A DNA stretch of 40,604 nt from Gammaproteobacteria bacterium (GCA_030038755.1 JASHSK010000295.1:1-40604); one strand, 5' to 3'; positions 20,973-30,690 are shown, counted from the stretch's first letter. Notes: generated by a model not told the origin, from the letters alone. Program-made: numbers and translations.

Positions 20973-21853
20973 GCGCGCGGCAGATGCTCCGGCGCGTGCG
21001 CGCGTGCTGCGCGGTGCGCGGTATCGGCACCGTGGCGCTGGCTGGCGTGCTCGCCTGCGCCGCGCTGCACGCCGCTGCCGCACAGGCGCAGGGTCGCAGG
21101 GGCGGCCGGGCCGCAGGTGGGGCGGGGCCGGCCGGTGCACCAGCCGGGCCGCCGCCAACGGCAAAGGCCCAGGCGCCGTTTGATTCCAGCGGCTACTGGG
21201 TGTCCCTGATCACGGAGGCCTGGCGCTTCCGTATGGTCGTGCCCGGCCCTGGAGATTACGACGAAATCCCACTGAGTCTCGCCGGCAAGCAGCTCGCGGA
21301 TACCTTCAACGCGTCGGCCGAGGAAGCGAAGGGGGACGCGTGCAAGGCCTATGGCGCGCCGGTGCTGCTATGGTTGCCCACGCGGCTGCACATCAGCTGG
21401 GCCGATGACAATACGCTGCGCGTGGATACGGACGCCGGAATGCAGACGCGCCTGCTGCGCTTCAAGCCGACTGCCGAGGACAAGGCACAGCCGCCCAGCC
21501 TGCAGGGGCTGACGGCGGCGGAGTGGGTCATTTATGGCGCGGGCGGATTTGGTGCCGGGCGTAACGGCGGTGCGCCTGCGCCGGGGCCGCGTTACGGCTA
21601 CATCAAGGCGACGACGACCGATCTGCTGCCGGGCTACCTGCGCAAGAACGGCGTTCCCTACGGGGGCAAGACCACCCAGATGACCGAGTACTGGGAGCAG
21701 CACACCGCTCCGGGTGGCGCGCAGTGGCTGATCGTCACCACGACACTCACCGATCCGGTGTACCTGGCGGATCCGTACGTGTTCTCTCCGACCTTCCGCA
21801 AGGAGTCCGACGGGTCCAAGTGGGATCCGCAGCCCTGCTCGCTGCGCTGGTAG
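20969..21853 (+). CDS. Exported hypothetical protein
   Basis: Signal peptide; FDSSGYWVSLITEAWRFRMVVPGPGDYDEIPLSLAGKQLAD; 4-nt overlap with the preceding gene. Confidence 0.75.
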   Translation: MSARQMLRRVRACCAVRGIGTVALAGVLACAALHAAAAQAQGRRGGRAAGGAGPAGAPAGPPPTAKAQAPFDSSGYWVSLITEAWRFRMVVPGPGDYDEIPLSLAGKQLADTFNASAEEAKGDACKAYGAPVLLWLPTRLHISWADDNTLRVDTDAGMQTRLLRFKPTAEDKAQPPSLQGLTAAEWVIYGAGGFGAGRNGGAPAPGPRYGYIKATTTDLLPGYLRKNGVPYGGKTTQMTEYWEQHTAPGGAQWLIVTTTLTDPVYLADPYVFSPTFRKESDGSKWDPQPCSLRW

Positions 21854-21892
21854 GGTGTGCAGGCAGGGGCGGGTTCGACGGCATTTCGGGGG

Positions 21893-22855
21893 ATGAAGAT
21901 GCGCACGCCGCTCCTCGTGTCGCTGCTGATGCTGGCCGTGCCGCTGGCGATGCCCGGTGCCGCGCAGGCCCAGGCTGCGGGGGCACGCAACCCCGACGAA
22001 GGTCCGGGGGACCAATACCGCGGCGGCTGGGAAACCGACCTCGCGAACCACCACATCTACGAGTTCTCGATCCGCGGCTCGACAGTGCGCGGAATCTATT
22101 GCGGACCCTGCGACGATGCCACCACGCTGGCCTTCGTCGACGGCACGCTCGGGCCGCAGGGCCTGCGCTTCGTGGTGACGCACGTGCGCGACGACGGCAG
22201 CACCGCCTATCAGGATCACGTCGCCGCAAGGCTCGAGAACGGCCAGCTCATGGTGACCGGCACCAGCGGCGCACCGGCCGCCCCTGACGGCGGACGCTTC
22301 CGCTGGAGCATGCACAAGGACCCGCGCAGTCCGGCGCCGCTGGTATTTGTTCCCGTGCAGCGCCTGCCGCGCGGGAGCCCTGCGGTAGCCCCGATCCGGC
22401 CGCCGGCGGGAGCGGTCAGGCGGGCGGCAGCACCCTACCAGCAGCCTGGGCCCTGGGAGCAGCTCACGGCGGCCAGGGTGGCGGGCGTGTGGCTCGGCTT
22501 CGGGTTCGGCATCGACAAGCAGTTCTTCATCATCCGCCGCGTGGGCGGCAGGCTGCGTGGCATGGTCTGCGGCCGCTGCAACAACCCGTGGACCATGGCG
22601 GCGCTGGATAACTTCAGCATCGACGGCGATACGCTGCACTTCGACATCATGCACGAGGACTGGGGTGATGCCGACAGTGACAGCGGCATTCCGTTCTACA
22701 AGCACGTGACCGCGCATATCTCGCAGAACGAGATGCGCGCCGTGTTCCTGCCCGACCATCCCGCGAAGGAGTACGCCCTGTTTCGCGGCAGCGCGAGCGT
22801 AGGGTCCTCGCTGATGGGGCCCATCCCGGTCGAGGCGACCGCCGGAAACGACTGA
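21893..22855 (+). CDS. Exported protein with two internally repeated CxxC domains (paralog B)
   Basis: GIYCGPCDDATTLAFVDGTL and GMVCGRCNNPWTMAALDNF; clear paralog of 17811..18779. Confidence 0.75.
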   Translation: MKMRTPLLVSLLMLAVPLAMPGAAQAQAAGARNPDEGPGDQYRGGWETDLANHHIYEFSIRGSTVRGIYCGPCDDATTLAFVDGTLGPQGLRFVVTHVRDDGSTAYQDHVAARLENGQLMVTGTSGAPAAPDGGRFRWSMHKDPRSPAPLVFVPVQRLPRGSPAVAPIRPPAGAVRRAAAPYQQPGPWEQLTAARVAGVWLGFGFGIDKQFFIIRRVGGRLRGMVCGRCNNPWTMAALDNFSIDGDTLHFDIMHEDWGDADSDSGIPFYKHVTAHISQNEMRAVFLPDHPAKEYALFRGSASVGSSLMGPIPVEATAGND

Positions 22856-22931
22856 GCGTCTGCCGATGCTCCGCCGCAGGCGAACTGCCGCATGCCGCCG
22901 TCGCGGCGCTAACTAACCAAGCCGCGCGGGC

Positions 22932-24101
22932 TCACGTCGCGCGCAGCGCCACCGTCACCGGCACACGGGCCGCCCGGACGGCCGGCATCAGTCCGCCGAT
23001 CAGGCCCATGCACAATGCCCAGGCGACGCCCAGCAACGTCAGGGATGACGTGACCACGAGGTGAAACTGCGTTCCAAAGGGGCTGGCCGCGCGACCATTG
23101 AAGAACAGCCAGGCGAGCCCTGCGCCTATCAATGCGCCGGGCAGCGCCAGAATGATCGCCTCGCATAGGATCGAGACGACGATGGGGAGGCCGTTGAACC
23201 CGACGGCGCGCAGCGTCGCGAGCTCGCGACGGCGGCTGTCCACGACGGCATACAGGGAATTGGCCGCTCCTATGGTCGCCGCCAGCGCGAGGATCGTGCC
23301 GATGAAGTAGCTGACGAAGTTCAGTATGCCGTTCACCTGCTGCATGTCCTGCGCGACCAGGTCGGCCTCGTGCCTGGCCTCGACGCGCAGCACCGGGTTG
23401 GCCCTGATCGCATCGACCAGCCGCGTAAAGGCCGCGGGAGATTGCAGCATGACATTGACCTGGTTGTAGCTGTCGCGCCCGAAGGCGGACAGGACGGTGT
23501 CGGCGTCGGCGTACACGACGCAGGTCCCGCCGGTATGCCCGAGATCGAAGTTGCCGACGACGCGCCAGTCGCGGCCCTGTATCGTGCGCGTATCTCCCAC
23601 GCCAAATTGCTGGTATTGCTGGGCACAGTAGTTGCTCGCGATGAGCTCGCGCAGCCCGGGGCGAAACATGCGTCCCGAGGTCAGCACCAGTTCCGGGGTG
23701 TAGTCGCCGAGCTCCATGCCCGAGCCGACGATCGGGAAGCCGACCGGTGTACCGGAGGCTTTTCTTCGAGCCGTCATGAAAACCGACGCCTGCGGAACCA
23801 CGATCGGCTCGCCCTTCGCGTTGCGCCGTATGCCGGGAAGGTCCTGAATCAGCACCGCCATATTCCTTGCAATGCTGCTTTGTCCGGGGCCCAGAGCGCC
23901 CACGCTCAGCAGAGTCACGCGATCGGGCCGAACGTTGCCCATCGCCTGCCGACGTGCGCCGACGCCCATCGCCAGCATGGAGACCAGTACGCCCACGGCG
24001 CAGGTCACCCCGATGACGGTGGTGCATACCAGACCCAGGCGCTGCGGCAAGCCCAGCAGGTTCATGCGCAGCAGAGCGCTCAATTGCCGCAGGAAGTTCA
24101 C
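22932..24101 (-). CDS. ABC transporter permease, FtsX/MacB type
   Basis: N-terminal TM, periplasmic domain, C-terminal three TMs with DSRRRELATLRAVGFNGLPI. Confidence 0.85.
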   Translation of the reverse strand: MNFLRQLSALLRMNLLGLPQRLGLVCTTVIGVTCAVGVLVSMLAMGVGARRQAMGNVRPDRVTLLSVGALGPGQSSIARNMAVLIQDLPGIRRNAKGEPIVVPQASVFMTARRKASGTPVGFPIVGSGMELGDYTPELVLTSGRMFRPGLRELIASNYCAQQYQQFGVGDTRTIQGRDWRVVGNFDLGHTGGTCVVYADADTVLSAFGRDSYNQVNVMLQSPAAFTRLVDAIRANPVLRVEARHEADLVAQDMQQVNGILNFVSYFIGTILALAATIGAANSLYAVVDSRRRELATLRAVGFNGLPIVVSILCEAIILALPGALIGAGLAWLFFNGRAASPFGTQFHLVVTSSLTLLGVAWALCMGLIGGLMPAVRAARVPVTVALRAT

Positions 24102-24104
24102 GGG

Positions 24105-25250
24105 CTAGCGTCCCGCCAACGCATCGATGACGTTCAGGCGGGCGGCGCGCAGACCCGGAAGGGTCACGCTGAGCAGCGCCACCAGCACGGCTCCGACGAT
24201 ACCGAGCACGACGACCTGCACCGGCATCGACAGTCCCGGTATGTACTTGCCCGCCAGAGGGAATGCGATCCAGGCCAGCGCGAGTCCTGCGAGCGAGGCG
24301 ACGACGCACACCAGCAGCGCCTCCGTCGCCACCAGCAGGAACACCGCCGGATTGCCGAAACCGACCGTCTTCAGTACGGCCAGTTCGGGCGCGCGCTCGC
24401 GCATCGTCTGCATCATCATCGTGGCGGTGGAGAATACGATCGCCACCAGGACGGCACCGATGATCGAGCGGATCGCGAAGTTCAGATCGCCGATCGATTG
24501 CATCGCCTGCTGCGCATTCTCGCGCAGCGATGTCGTTCGCGTCCCGCTCGGAGAGTTGGCGAAAGTGCGGTCGATGGTCTCGCCGATCGACGCCGCCTGT
24601 TTGGGATCCGATACGATCACGTAGAAGTTTCGGACCGTTCCCTTGTCGAGCGCCCGCGCCGCATCCAGATAGCTGTAGCTGGTCACGATGAGCCCGGATT
24701 CGCCGGGCTCGTGATCCGTGACCATGCCGACGATGTCGAAGAACCAGGTACCAGACCCGTTGCTCTGCAGAGTGGACGTGGTCAGGGCGATACGCTCGCC
24801 GATATGCCAGCCGTATTTCCTGCCGATATCCGCCGTGATCAGTGCGCCGGTGCGGGTGCTGCGCAGGGCGGCGAGGGCCTGGGGAGATACCGTGAAGATA
24901 TCCGGGACGAGCGTCAGCCAGAGATCGCTGGTCTCGATGGCCAGCACGCCCACGGGCTGCGTCGGCTTCTGGTAGGTCCCGCCCAGGTCTCCGGCGTACG
25001 TCACCGCCTTCACGCCGCGGATCGATTGCAGCTGCTGCAGGTCCGCGAGCGGCAGGGGCGTTGCGCCCACGGCGCTCGGCGCGACGAACAGCAGGTCTGC
25101 GCGGACCTTGGCGACGGCCTCGGCCATGCCCGTCTTCATGCCCTGCAGGACCCCGAACAGGCCGAAGGCCACCGCGATCTGCAGCAGGATCAGCATCGTG
25201 CGCCCGGGCTTGCGCCAGATTCCGGACCAGATGAGCGGGAGGTATTTCAC
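24105..25250 (-). CDS. ABC transporter permease, FtsX/MacB type
   Basis: MKYLPLIWSGIWRKPGRTMLILLQIAVAFGLFGVLQGM; C-terminal MRERAPELAVLKTVGFGNPAVFLLVATEALL. Confidence 0.85.
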   Translation of the reverse strand: MKYLPLIWSGIWRKPGRTMLILLQIAVAFGLFGVLQGMKTGMAEAVAKVRADLLFVAPSAVGATPLPLADLQQLQSIRGVKAVTYAGDLGGTYQKPTQPVGVLAIETSDLWLTLVPDIFTVSPQALAALRSTRTGALITADIGRKYGWHIGERIALTTSTLQSNGSGTWFFDIVGMVTDHEPGESGLIVTSYSYLDAARALDKGTVRNFYVIVSDPKQAASIGETIDRTFANSPSGTRTTSLRENAQQAMQSIGDLNFAIRSIIGAVLVAIVFSTATMMMQTMRERAPELAVLKTVGFGNPAVFLLVATEALLVCVVASLAGLALAWIAFPLAGKYIPGLSMPVQVVVLGIVGAVLVALLSVTLPGLRAARLNVIDALAGR

Positions 25251-25354
25251 GAAGGGGGCGCGCTACGGCGTTCTCGTGCAGCTTCGCATCCCGATAAGAC
25301 CCCGCAGGCATGCAAAAGGTTGCAGGCGTGCGATCCCGGCCCCGGCGCCGCGGC

Positions 25355-26248
25355 TCAGTTCCACAGCCGGGCCGCCCCGCGCACCCCGCTGGAGTCGCCG
25401 TGCAGGGCGGGTACGACAGCCGTATCCAGACCATCCGAGAACGCGTAATGCGCCATCCGCCGCGGCAGTTCGGCGTACAGCTCGGCGATATTGGAGAGCC
25501 CTCCGCCCAGCACCACCGCATCGGGATCGAGCAGATTGACCACCGAGGCGAGACTGCGGGCAAGCCGGTCCGTGTAGATCTCCATGCACGCACGCGCCTC
25601 GCCGTCCCCGCGCGATGCCGCACTGCTGACTTCCTGAGCAGAGTACGGTTTCCCGGTGCGAGAGCGGTAGTCGTGCGCCAGGCCCGCACCCGATAAAAAC
25701 GTTTCGATGCAGCCGGTCTTCCCACAGTAGCACCGGCGGCCTGCGAGCTCGTCTTCGCGAGCCCAGGGCAGGGGATTGTGCCCCCATTCGCCTGCGATGC
25801 GATTGCGACCCGCCAGCAGTCGTCTGTCCACGACGATGCCCCCACCGACGCCGGTACCGATGATGACACCGAACACCACTCCCGCCTGCGTCGCGGCGCC
25901 GTCAATGGCTTCGGATAGCGCCAGACAGTTGGCGTCGTTTTCCAGACGCACGGGCCGCCGCAGGCGGTGGGCCAGGTCCCGGTCGAGCGGCTTGTCGTTC
26001 AGTGCCAGGGTGTTGGAATTCTTCAGCACACCGCTTCTGGGCGAGATGGCGCCGGGGGTTGCGATGCCGATGCTCTGGGCAGGTCCCACCGAGCTCTCCG
26101 CGAGCGCCACCAGCCGCGCGACGGTCTCCAGAATGGCCTCATAGTCCTGCGCCGGAGTGACCTCACGGTGACGAAACAGACTGACTCCGCGTTCCTCCAG
26201 CACGACGATTTCGGTCTTGGTGCCGCCCAAATCGATACCGATCCGCAT
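25355..26248 (-). CDS. ROK-family sugar kinase (fructokinase/glucokinase-like)
   Basis: MRIGIDLGGTKTEIVVLEERG; GTGVGGGIVVDRRLLAGRNRIAGEWGHNPLPW; CYCGKTGCIETFLSG zinc motif. Confidence 0.92.
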   Translation of the reverse strand: MRIGIDLGGTKTEIVVLEERGVSLFRHREVTPAQDYEAILETVARLVALAESSVGPAQSIGIATPGAISPRSGVLKNSNTLALNDKPLDRDLAHRLRRPVRLENDANCLALSEAIDGAATQAGVVFGVIIGTGVGGGIVVDRRLLAGRNRIAGEWGHNPLPWAREDELAGRRCYCGKTGCIETFLSGAGLAHDYRSRTGKPYSAQEVSSAASRGDGEARACMEIYTDRLARSLASVVNLLDPDAVVLGGGLSNIAELYAELPRRMAHYAFSDGLDTAVVPALHGDSSGVRGAARLWN

Positions 26249-26275
26249 TCCGACATCCTGCGCCTGTGCGCGGTG

Positions 26276-27772
26276 CTAGAGCCAGTCGATCGATCGATCG
26301 AGCGCCTTGCGCCAACAGCCATAGAGCCGCTCACGCTCGGCAGCCCGCATCTGCGGCTCCCAGCGCCGCTGCACGCGCCAGTTCTGGCGCAGATCCTCAC
26401 GGTCCTTCCAGTAGCCGACCGCTAATCCCGCAGCATAGGCCGCGCCGAGCGCCGTGGTCTCGGTGACCTGCGGTCTCACCACCGGCACGTCGAGGATGTC
26501 GGCCTGGAACTGCATCAACAGTTCGTTGACCGCCATGCCGCCGTCGACGCGCAGTTCCCGCAATGGCGTGCCGCAGTCGTGCTCCATGGCGGTGAGTACA
26601 TCGCGCGTCTGGTACGCGGTTGCCTCGAGCACCGCGCGCGCGAGATGACCGCGGCCGGCGTACGCCGTCAAACCGGCGATCACACCGCGCGCGCCGGAGT
26701 TCCAGTGCGGAGCAAACAGCCCGGAGAAGGCCGGCACGAAGTAGACGCCGCCGTTATCCGCGACCTCGGAGGCGAGACGTTCGATCTCGGCACTGCTTTT
26801 GATCAGGCCCAGTCCGTCTCGCAGCCACTGCACGAGCGCGCCGGTCACCGCGATCGAGCCCTCGAGCGCATAGCACGGCGGCTGACTGCCGAGCTGGTAG
26901 GCGACCGTCGTGATGAGCCCCGCCGTGGAGGACACCGGAGTGCCGCCGGTGTTCACCAGCAGAAAGCAGCCGGTGCCGTAGGTGTTCTTGCCCTCTCCCG
27001 GCAGCAGTGCCGCCTGACCCACCAGTGCCGCCTGCTGATCGCCGAGAATTCCGGCGACCGGCACGCCGGCGAGTCCCGTGGTGCGTACCTCGCCGTAAAT
27101 CCGGCTGGAGGGGCTGATACGGGGCAGGCAGGCGCGCGGGATGTCGAAGGCCGCCAGCAGCCCGGGCTCCCAGTCGAGCGAGGCGAGGCCCATCAGCTGC
27201 GTACGGCTGGCATTGCTGACATCGGTCAGGTGTACCCCGCCGTGTGCCCCGCCGGTGAGATTCCAGAGCAACCAGCTGTCCACCGTTCCAAAGAGTGCAT
27301 CGCCCGCCTGCGCCGCGCGTCGCGCACCGGGCACCTGATCGAGCAGCCACTGCAGCTTCAGAGCACTGAAATAGCTTGCGAGCGGTAAGCCGGTCAGCGA
27401 GCGGAAGCGGTCCTGCCCGCCGGCGCGTGCATAGGCCATCACCCGGTCTTCGACCCGCGTGTCCTGCCACACGATGGCATGGGCAAGCGGAGCGCCGGTG
27501 ACGCGGTCCCACAGTACCGTCGTCTCGCGCTGATTGGTGATCCCGACGGCCGCGAGCGCGGACGGGGCGATGCGCCCCTGCGCCAGCGCAGCGTCGATGA
27601 CCTCCTGAGTATTGCGCCAGAGCTCCGCTGCATCGTGCTCCACCCAGCCGGGATGCGGGTAGATCTGGCGGTGCTCCCTGCTCGCACTGGCCACGATCTC
27701 GCCGCGCCGCCCGAACACGATGCAGCGGGTGCTCGTGGTCCCCTGATCAATCGCAGCGATCAGCTGCGTCAT
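26276..27772 (-). CDS. glpK: Glycerol kinase
   Basis: [79 protein letters not shown]. Confidence 0.97.
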   Translation of the reverse strand: MTQLIAAIDQGTTSTRCIVFGRRGEIVASASREHRQIYPHPGWVEHDAAELWRNTQEVIDAALAQGRIAPSALAAVGITNQRETTVLWDRVTGAPLAHAIVWQDTRVEDRVMAYARAGGQDRFRSLTGLPLASYFSALKLQWLLDQVPGARRAAQAGDALFGTVDSWLLWNLTGGAHGGVHLTDVSNASRTQLMGLASLDWEPGLLAAFDIPRACLPRISPSSRIYGEVRTTGLAGVPVAGILGDQQAALVGQAALLPGEGKNTYGTGCFLLVNTGGTPVSSTAGLITTVAYQLGSQPPCYALEGSIAVTGALVQWLRDGLGLIKSSAEIERLASEVADNGGVYFVPAFSGLFAPHWNSGARGVIAGLTAYAGRGHLARAVLEATAYQTRDVLTAMEHDCGTPLRELRVDGGMAVNELLMQFQADILDVPVVRPQVTETTALGAAYAAGLAVGYWKDREDLRQNWRVQRRWEPQMRAAERERLYGCWRKALDRSIDWL

Positions 27773-27868
27773 GGCTTAGGTGCTCGGGTTGGCTGCAGGA
27801 TGGGTGAGAGCGTAAGCTCAGCGCACGGGCGTGGCCAGGATCCCGGATCATCTTCGCGGGGGGCTGCT

Positions 27869-28837
27869 ATGAGAGCATGGAGTGTTGCCGCCGCATCGGC
27901 GGCGCTGGCATTGAGCCTGTCCAGCACGGCCACGGCGGCCTCCGCCGGCTGCAATCGGCGCTGCCTCGACCGCATGGTCGATGCCTACCTGGCGGCGCTG
28001 GTCGCGCACGATCCGAGCCGGGTACCGATCGCGCCGCAGGCCAGGCTCGTCGAGAACACCGTGCCGATGCGGCCGGGCGACGGCTTGTGGAAGACAGCCA
28101 GCGCAGTACCGACGACCTTCAGGATCTATGTCGCCGATCCGATTGCCGGGCAGGTCGGTTTCATCGGTGTCATGCAGGAGAACGGCAAGCCGATCGAGCT
28201 GGCGCTGCGTCTGAAGGTACAGCACGGGCAGATCGTGGAGATGGAGCACCTGGTCGCGCGCAATCTGACCCCCGCCGGACTGAAGAACCTGGTCACCCCG
28301 CGCCCGGGCTTTCTCGCGGATGTCGCGCCGGCTGAGCGCAGCACGCGCGCGCAGCTCCTGAAGATCGGAGCTTCCTACTATGATGCGCTCACCGAGAGCC
28401 GGGGCAGCGCGGCGCCGTTTGCCGCCGACTGCGTGCGCCACGAGAACGGCATGCAGACTTCCACCAATCCGCGTCCGGCTGCCACGCCGGCAGCCGCGTC
28501 GGGCGCGCCTCCGGCGATGGCGGTGCTGGGTTCCCTGGGCTGTGCGGCGCAGATGAACACGCGCATGTTCGCCTACATCACCCGTATAGAGCCGCGGCGG
28601 GTCTGGATCGCCGATGTGCAGAAAGGGCTGGTGTTCGGGCTGTCCCAGTTCCGCCAGCCGATGCGCCAGAAGCTCGAGACGATCGTGGGCGTGCCCGGAG
28701 TGACCTCGCTGCCGATGAATTTCGCGCCCTTCGATCTGCCGGCGGCACACATCTTCAAGATCAGCGGCGGCCAGATCCACGACATCGAGGCCATGGGCTT
28801 CGTCATGCCGTACGACTCCAGGACCGGATGGGAGTGA
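27869..28837 (+). CDS. Exported hypothetical protein
   Basis: Signal peptide MRAWSVAAASAALALSLSSTATAASAG; C-terminal HIFKISGGQIHDIEAMGFVMPYDSRTGW. Confidence 0.7.
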   Translation: MRAWSVAAASAALALSLSSTATAASAGCNRRCLDRMVDAYLAALVAHDPSRVPIAPQARLVENTVPMRPGDGLWKTASAVPTTFRIYVADPIAGQVGFIGVMQENGKPIELALRLKVQHGQIVEMEHLVARNLTPAGLKNLVTPRPGFLADVAPAERSTRAQLLKIGASYYDALTESRGSAAPFAADCVRHENGMQTSTNPRPAATPAAASGAPPAMAVLGSLGCAAQMNTRMFAYITRIEPRRVWIADVQKGLVFGLSQFRQPMRQKLETIVGVPGVTSLPMNFAPFDLPAAHIFKISGGQIHDIEAMGFVMPYDSRTGWE

Positions 28838-28895
28838 GGGTCGCCGCACGCGCTGGCGGCACGGCGCTGCGCCTCAGCCCGGACCGCGCGCTTCG

Positions 28896-29420
28896 CTAAG
28901 GGGCCGACCGCATCGGACCCGGCGACAGTTTCTCGAGCTGCTGCTGTACCGCGCTGCGAAACTTCAGTGGGTGCGCAATCTTATGGAACGGCTCGGAGGT
29001 GCCACCGGTGCCGATCACCGTGATACTTCCATAGCCCAGCATTCTGCCGATCGTCGGCTCGCTGACCTCGATCGCCTCGACCTTGTTCAGCAGCAACTCG
29101 ATCGTCCTGCGGCTCAGGAGGCCCTGCTTGACCACGACCCGGCGGGTCGTGACGGCCATTTCAGTCGCGCTTCGGCGCACCGCACCCGCCAGGATCGCCA
29201 CGACGCCGCCGGCGAACAGGGCGGCCACGCCGCCCTGCATGAGATGCCGGCTGGTGTCCGCGAAGCGCTGCTGATTGAGCAGGTAGAAGCTCAGCAGCGC
29301 ACCGCCCATGGCAAACAGCAGAGCGCCGAGCAGCACATGCCGCAGCATCACGATCCAATGCAGGCGTGTCTGGTAGACGATCGCCTCCTGCGGAATCAGG
29401 TTTGACTCGATATAGCTCAC
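28896..29420 (-). CDS. PH-domain (bPH2-type) membrane protein
   Basis: Two TMs then MAVTTRRVVVKQGLLSRRTIELLLNKVEAIEVSEPTIGRMLGYGSITVIGTGGT; GTG start overlapping the upstream gene by 4 nt. Confidence 0.8.
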   Translation of the reverse strand: MSYIESNLIPQEAIVYQTRLHWIVMLRHVLLGALLFAMGGALLSFYLLNQQRFADTSRHLMQGGVAALFAGGVVAILAGAVRRSATEMAVTTRRVVVKQGLLSRRTIELLLNKVEAIEVSEPTIGRMLGYGSITVIGTGGTSEPFHKIAHPLKFRSAVQQQLEKLSPGPMRSAP

Positions 29421-30079
29421 GTCAGCACCCGGCGCACGGCGATTCCCGCCAGCACGATCAGGGCCACGGCAGACAGATGCAGCGCCAGGTCGATCACGGT
29501 CACATCGAACGGATGAAAGAATTCCAGCACGAAGGCGGCCAGTGCCGCGACGCCCAGAGTTGCCAGGGCCGCGACGCGCAGCGGTGCGATCGGTCGGGCA
29601 CGCCGCAGTACCCAGAACAGCGCGGTGGCGAGCGGGACGCTCACGCCGACGATGAAGACGAAGCAGTGGGGACTGTCGCCGAGAAAGCCGCCGGGGCCGT
29701 GCAGGCTCCAGCCGTTCTGCAGACAGCCCAGGCCACTGCCGGCGAGCCACAGAGCCAACGGCGGCACGGGGAGCGCCGCCCACCAGCGCGAGCGTCCCGG
29801 CACCGAGCTGACGAATGCGGCGAGCACTGCCGTGACGGCGGTCACACCGGTAGCGGCGCACTCCAGCGCGCGGCGTGGCACCGCCATGCGTGCGAGGAAG
29901 GTGTGCCAATCCGCGAACAGGTACAGCGCCATGCCGACCAGCACGAAGACAGTCGCGAGCCACAGCGTGGCGCGCACGGCCGGAGGGCGCAGGCGATGTA
30001 CCGGCTGCAGGTCCGCAGAGAGCTTGCGGATGAGTCGTTCGGTGAGCGCCGATTCGGTCTGTACACCCGGCTCCATCAT
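29417..30079 (-). CDS. DUF1109/NrsF-family predicted anti-sigma membrane protein
   Basis: About six TMs, next to an ECF sigma factor; MMEPGVQTESALTERLIRKLSADLQPVHRLRPP start, typical of NrsF-like proteins. Confidence 0.82.
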   Translation of the reverse strand: MMEPGVQTESALTERLIRKLSADLQPVHRLRPPAVRATLWLATVFVLVGMALYLFADWHTFLARMAVPRRALECAATGVTAVTAVLAAFVSSVPGRSRWWAALPVPPLALWLAGSGLGCLQNGWSLHGPGGFLGDSPHCFVFIVGVSVPLATALFWVLRRARPIAPLRVAALATLGVAALAAFVLEFFHPFDVTVIDLALHLSAVALIVLAGIAVRRVLT

Positions 30080-30690
30080 CGGCCCTCCGACACGAGCCCG
30101 CGCAGCCTGCGCAGGGCGCGATGCACATTGACCTTCAGCGCGCCGACCGTCTGACCGCTGGCCAGCGCCGCCTCTGCAAGACTCATCTCCTGAAGCTTGA
30201 GCATCCGCAACGCCTCCCGCTGGCGCGCGGGCAGACGTTGCAGCAGCTCGGCGAGCCGTGGGCCGGCCGACGCAGCCTCTTCGGCGGCCTGCGCCGTGTC
30301 GGTACGCTCCTGCAGCTCGCCCGCCTCGTCGAGCTCGAGCGGCGTGAGCTCGACAGTTTCGTGGCGACCGATGCGTGTGCGCCGCCGCAGACCGTCGATC
30401 GACCGCCGCATGGCGATGGCGGTCAGCCACGGCAGAAAGGGGCGGCGCGGATCATAGGTGTGACGCACACGGTGCACCGTGAGCAATGAGTCCTGTACCG
30501 ACTCCTCGACGTCGGCCGCGTTCTGACAATGACGCCGGGCACAGGCTCGCACGATCGGAATGATCCGCCGCAGCAGTTGATCGTAGGCGTCCCGATCGCC
30601 CTCCTGCACCGCGCGCATCAGCTGCCGAAGTGCGTCGTCCTGCCGCCGGACGGTGTCTTCGTCGGTGCGCGCCGCCGTCTCGTCCTGCAT
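30076..30690 (-). CDS. ECF RNA polymerase sigma factor
   Basis: AYDQLLRRIIPIVRACARRHCQNAADVEESVQDSLLTVHRVRHTYDPRRPFLPWLTAIAMRRSIDGLRR (region 2) and LPARQREALRMLKLQEMSLAEAALASGQTVGALKVNVHRALRRLR (region 4). Confidence 0.93.
   Translation of the reverse strand: MQDETAARTDEDTVRRQDDALRQLMRAVQEGDRDAYDQLLRRIIPIVRACARRHCQNAADVEESVQDSLLTVHRVRHTYDPRRPFLPWLTAIAMRRSIDGLRRRTRIGRHETVELTPLELDEAGELQERTDTAQAAEEAASAGPRLAELLQRLPARQREALRMLKLQEMSLAEAALASGQTVGALKVNVHRALRRLRGLVSEGR

Noticed and set aside
23370-25448. 692-aa plus-strand ORF opposite the two permeases
   Set aside because: Antisense to two clear FtsX-type permeases; composition is typical of a shadow ORF.
22909-25905. 998-aa minus-strand ORF
   Set aside because: Alternative frame across the two permeases and the ROK kinase; Arg-rich, no domain.
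26287-26300. CGATCGATCGAT run near the end of glpK
   Set aside because: Short, coding, and easily explained by chance at this composition.
28896-30128. 410-aa ORF as a single long protein
   Set aside because: Only the last ~175 codons look like protein (PH domain); the upstream part is the out-of-frame shadow of the nrsF-like gene.
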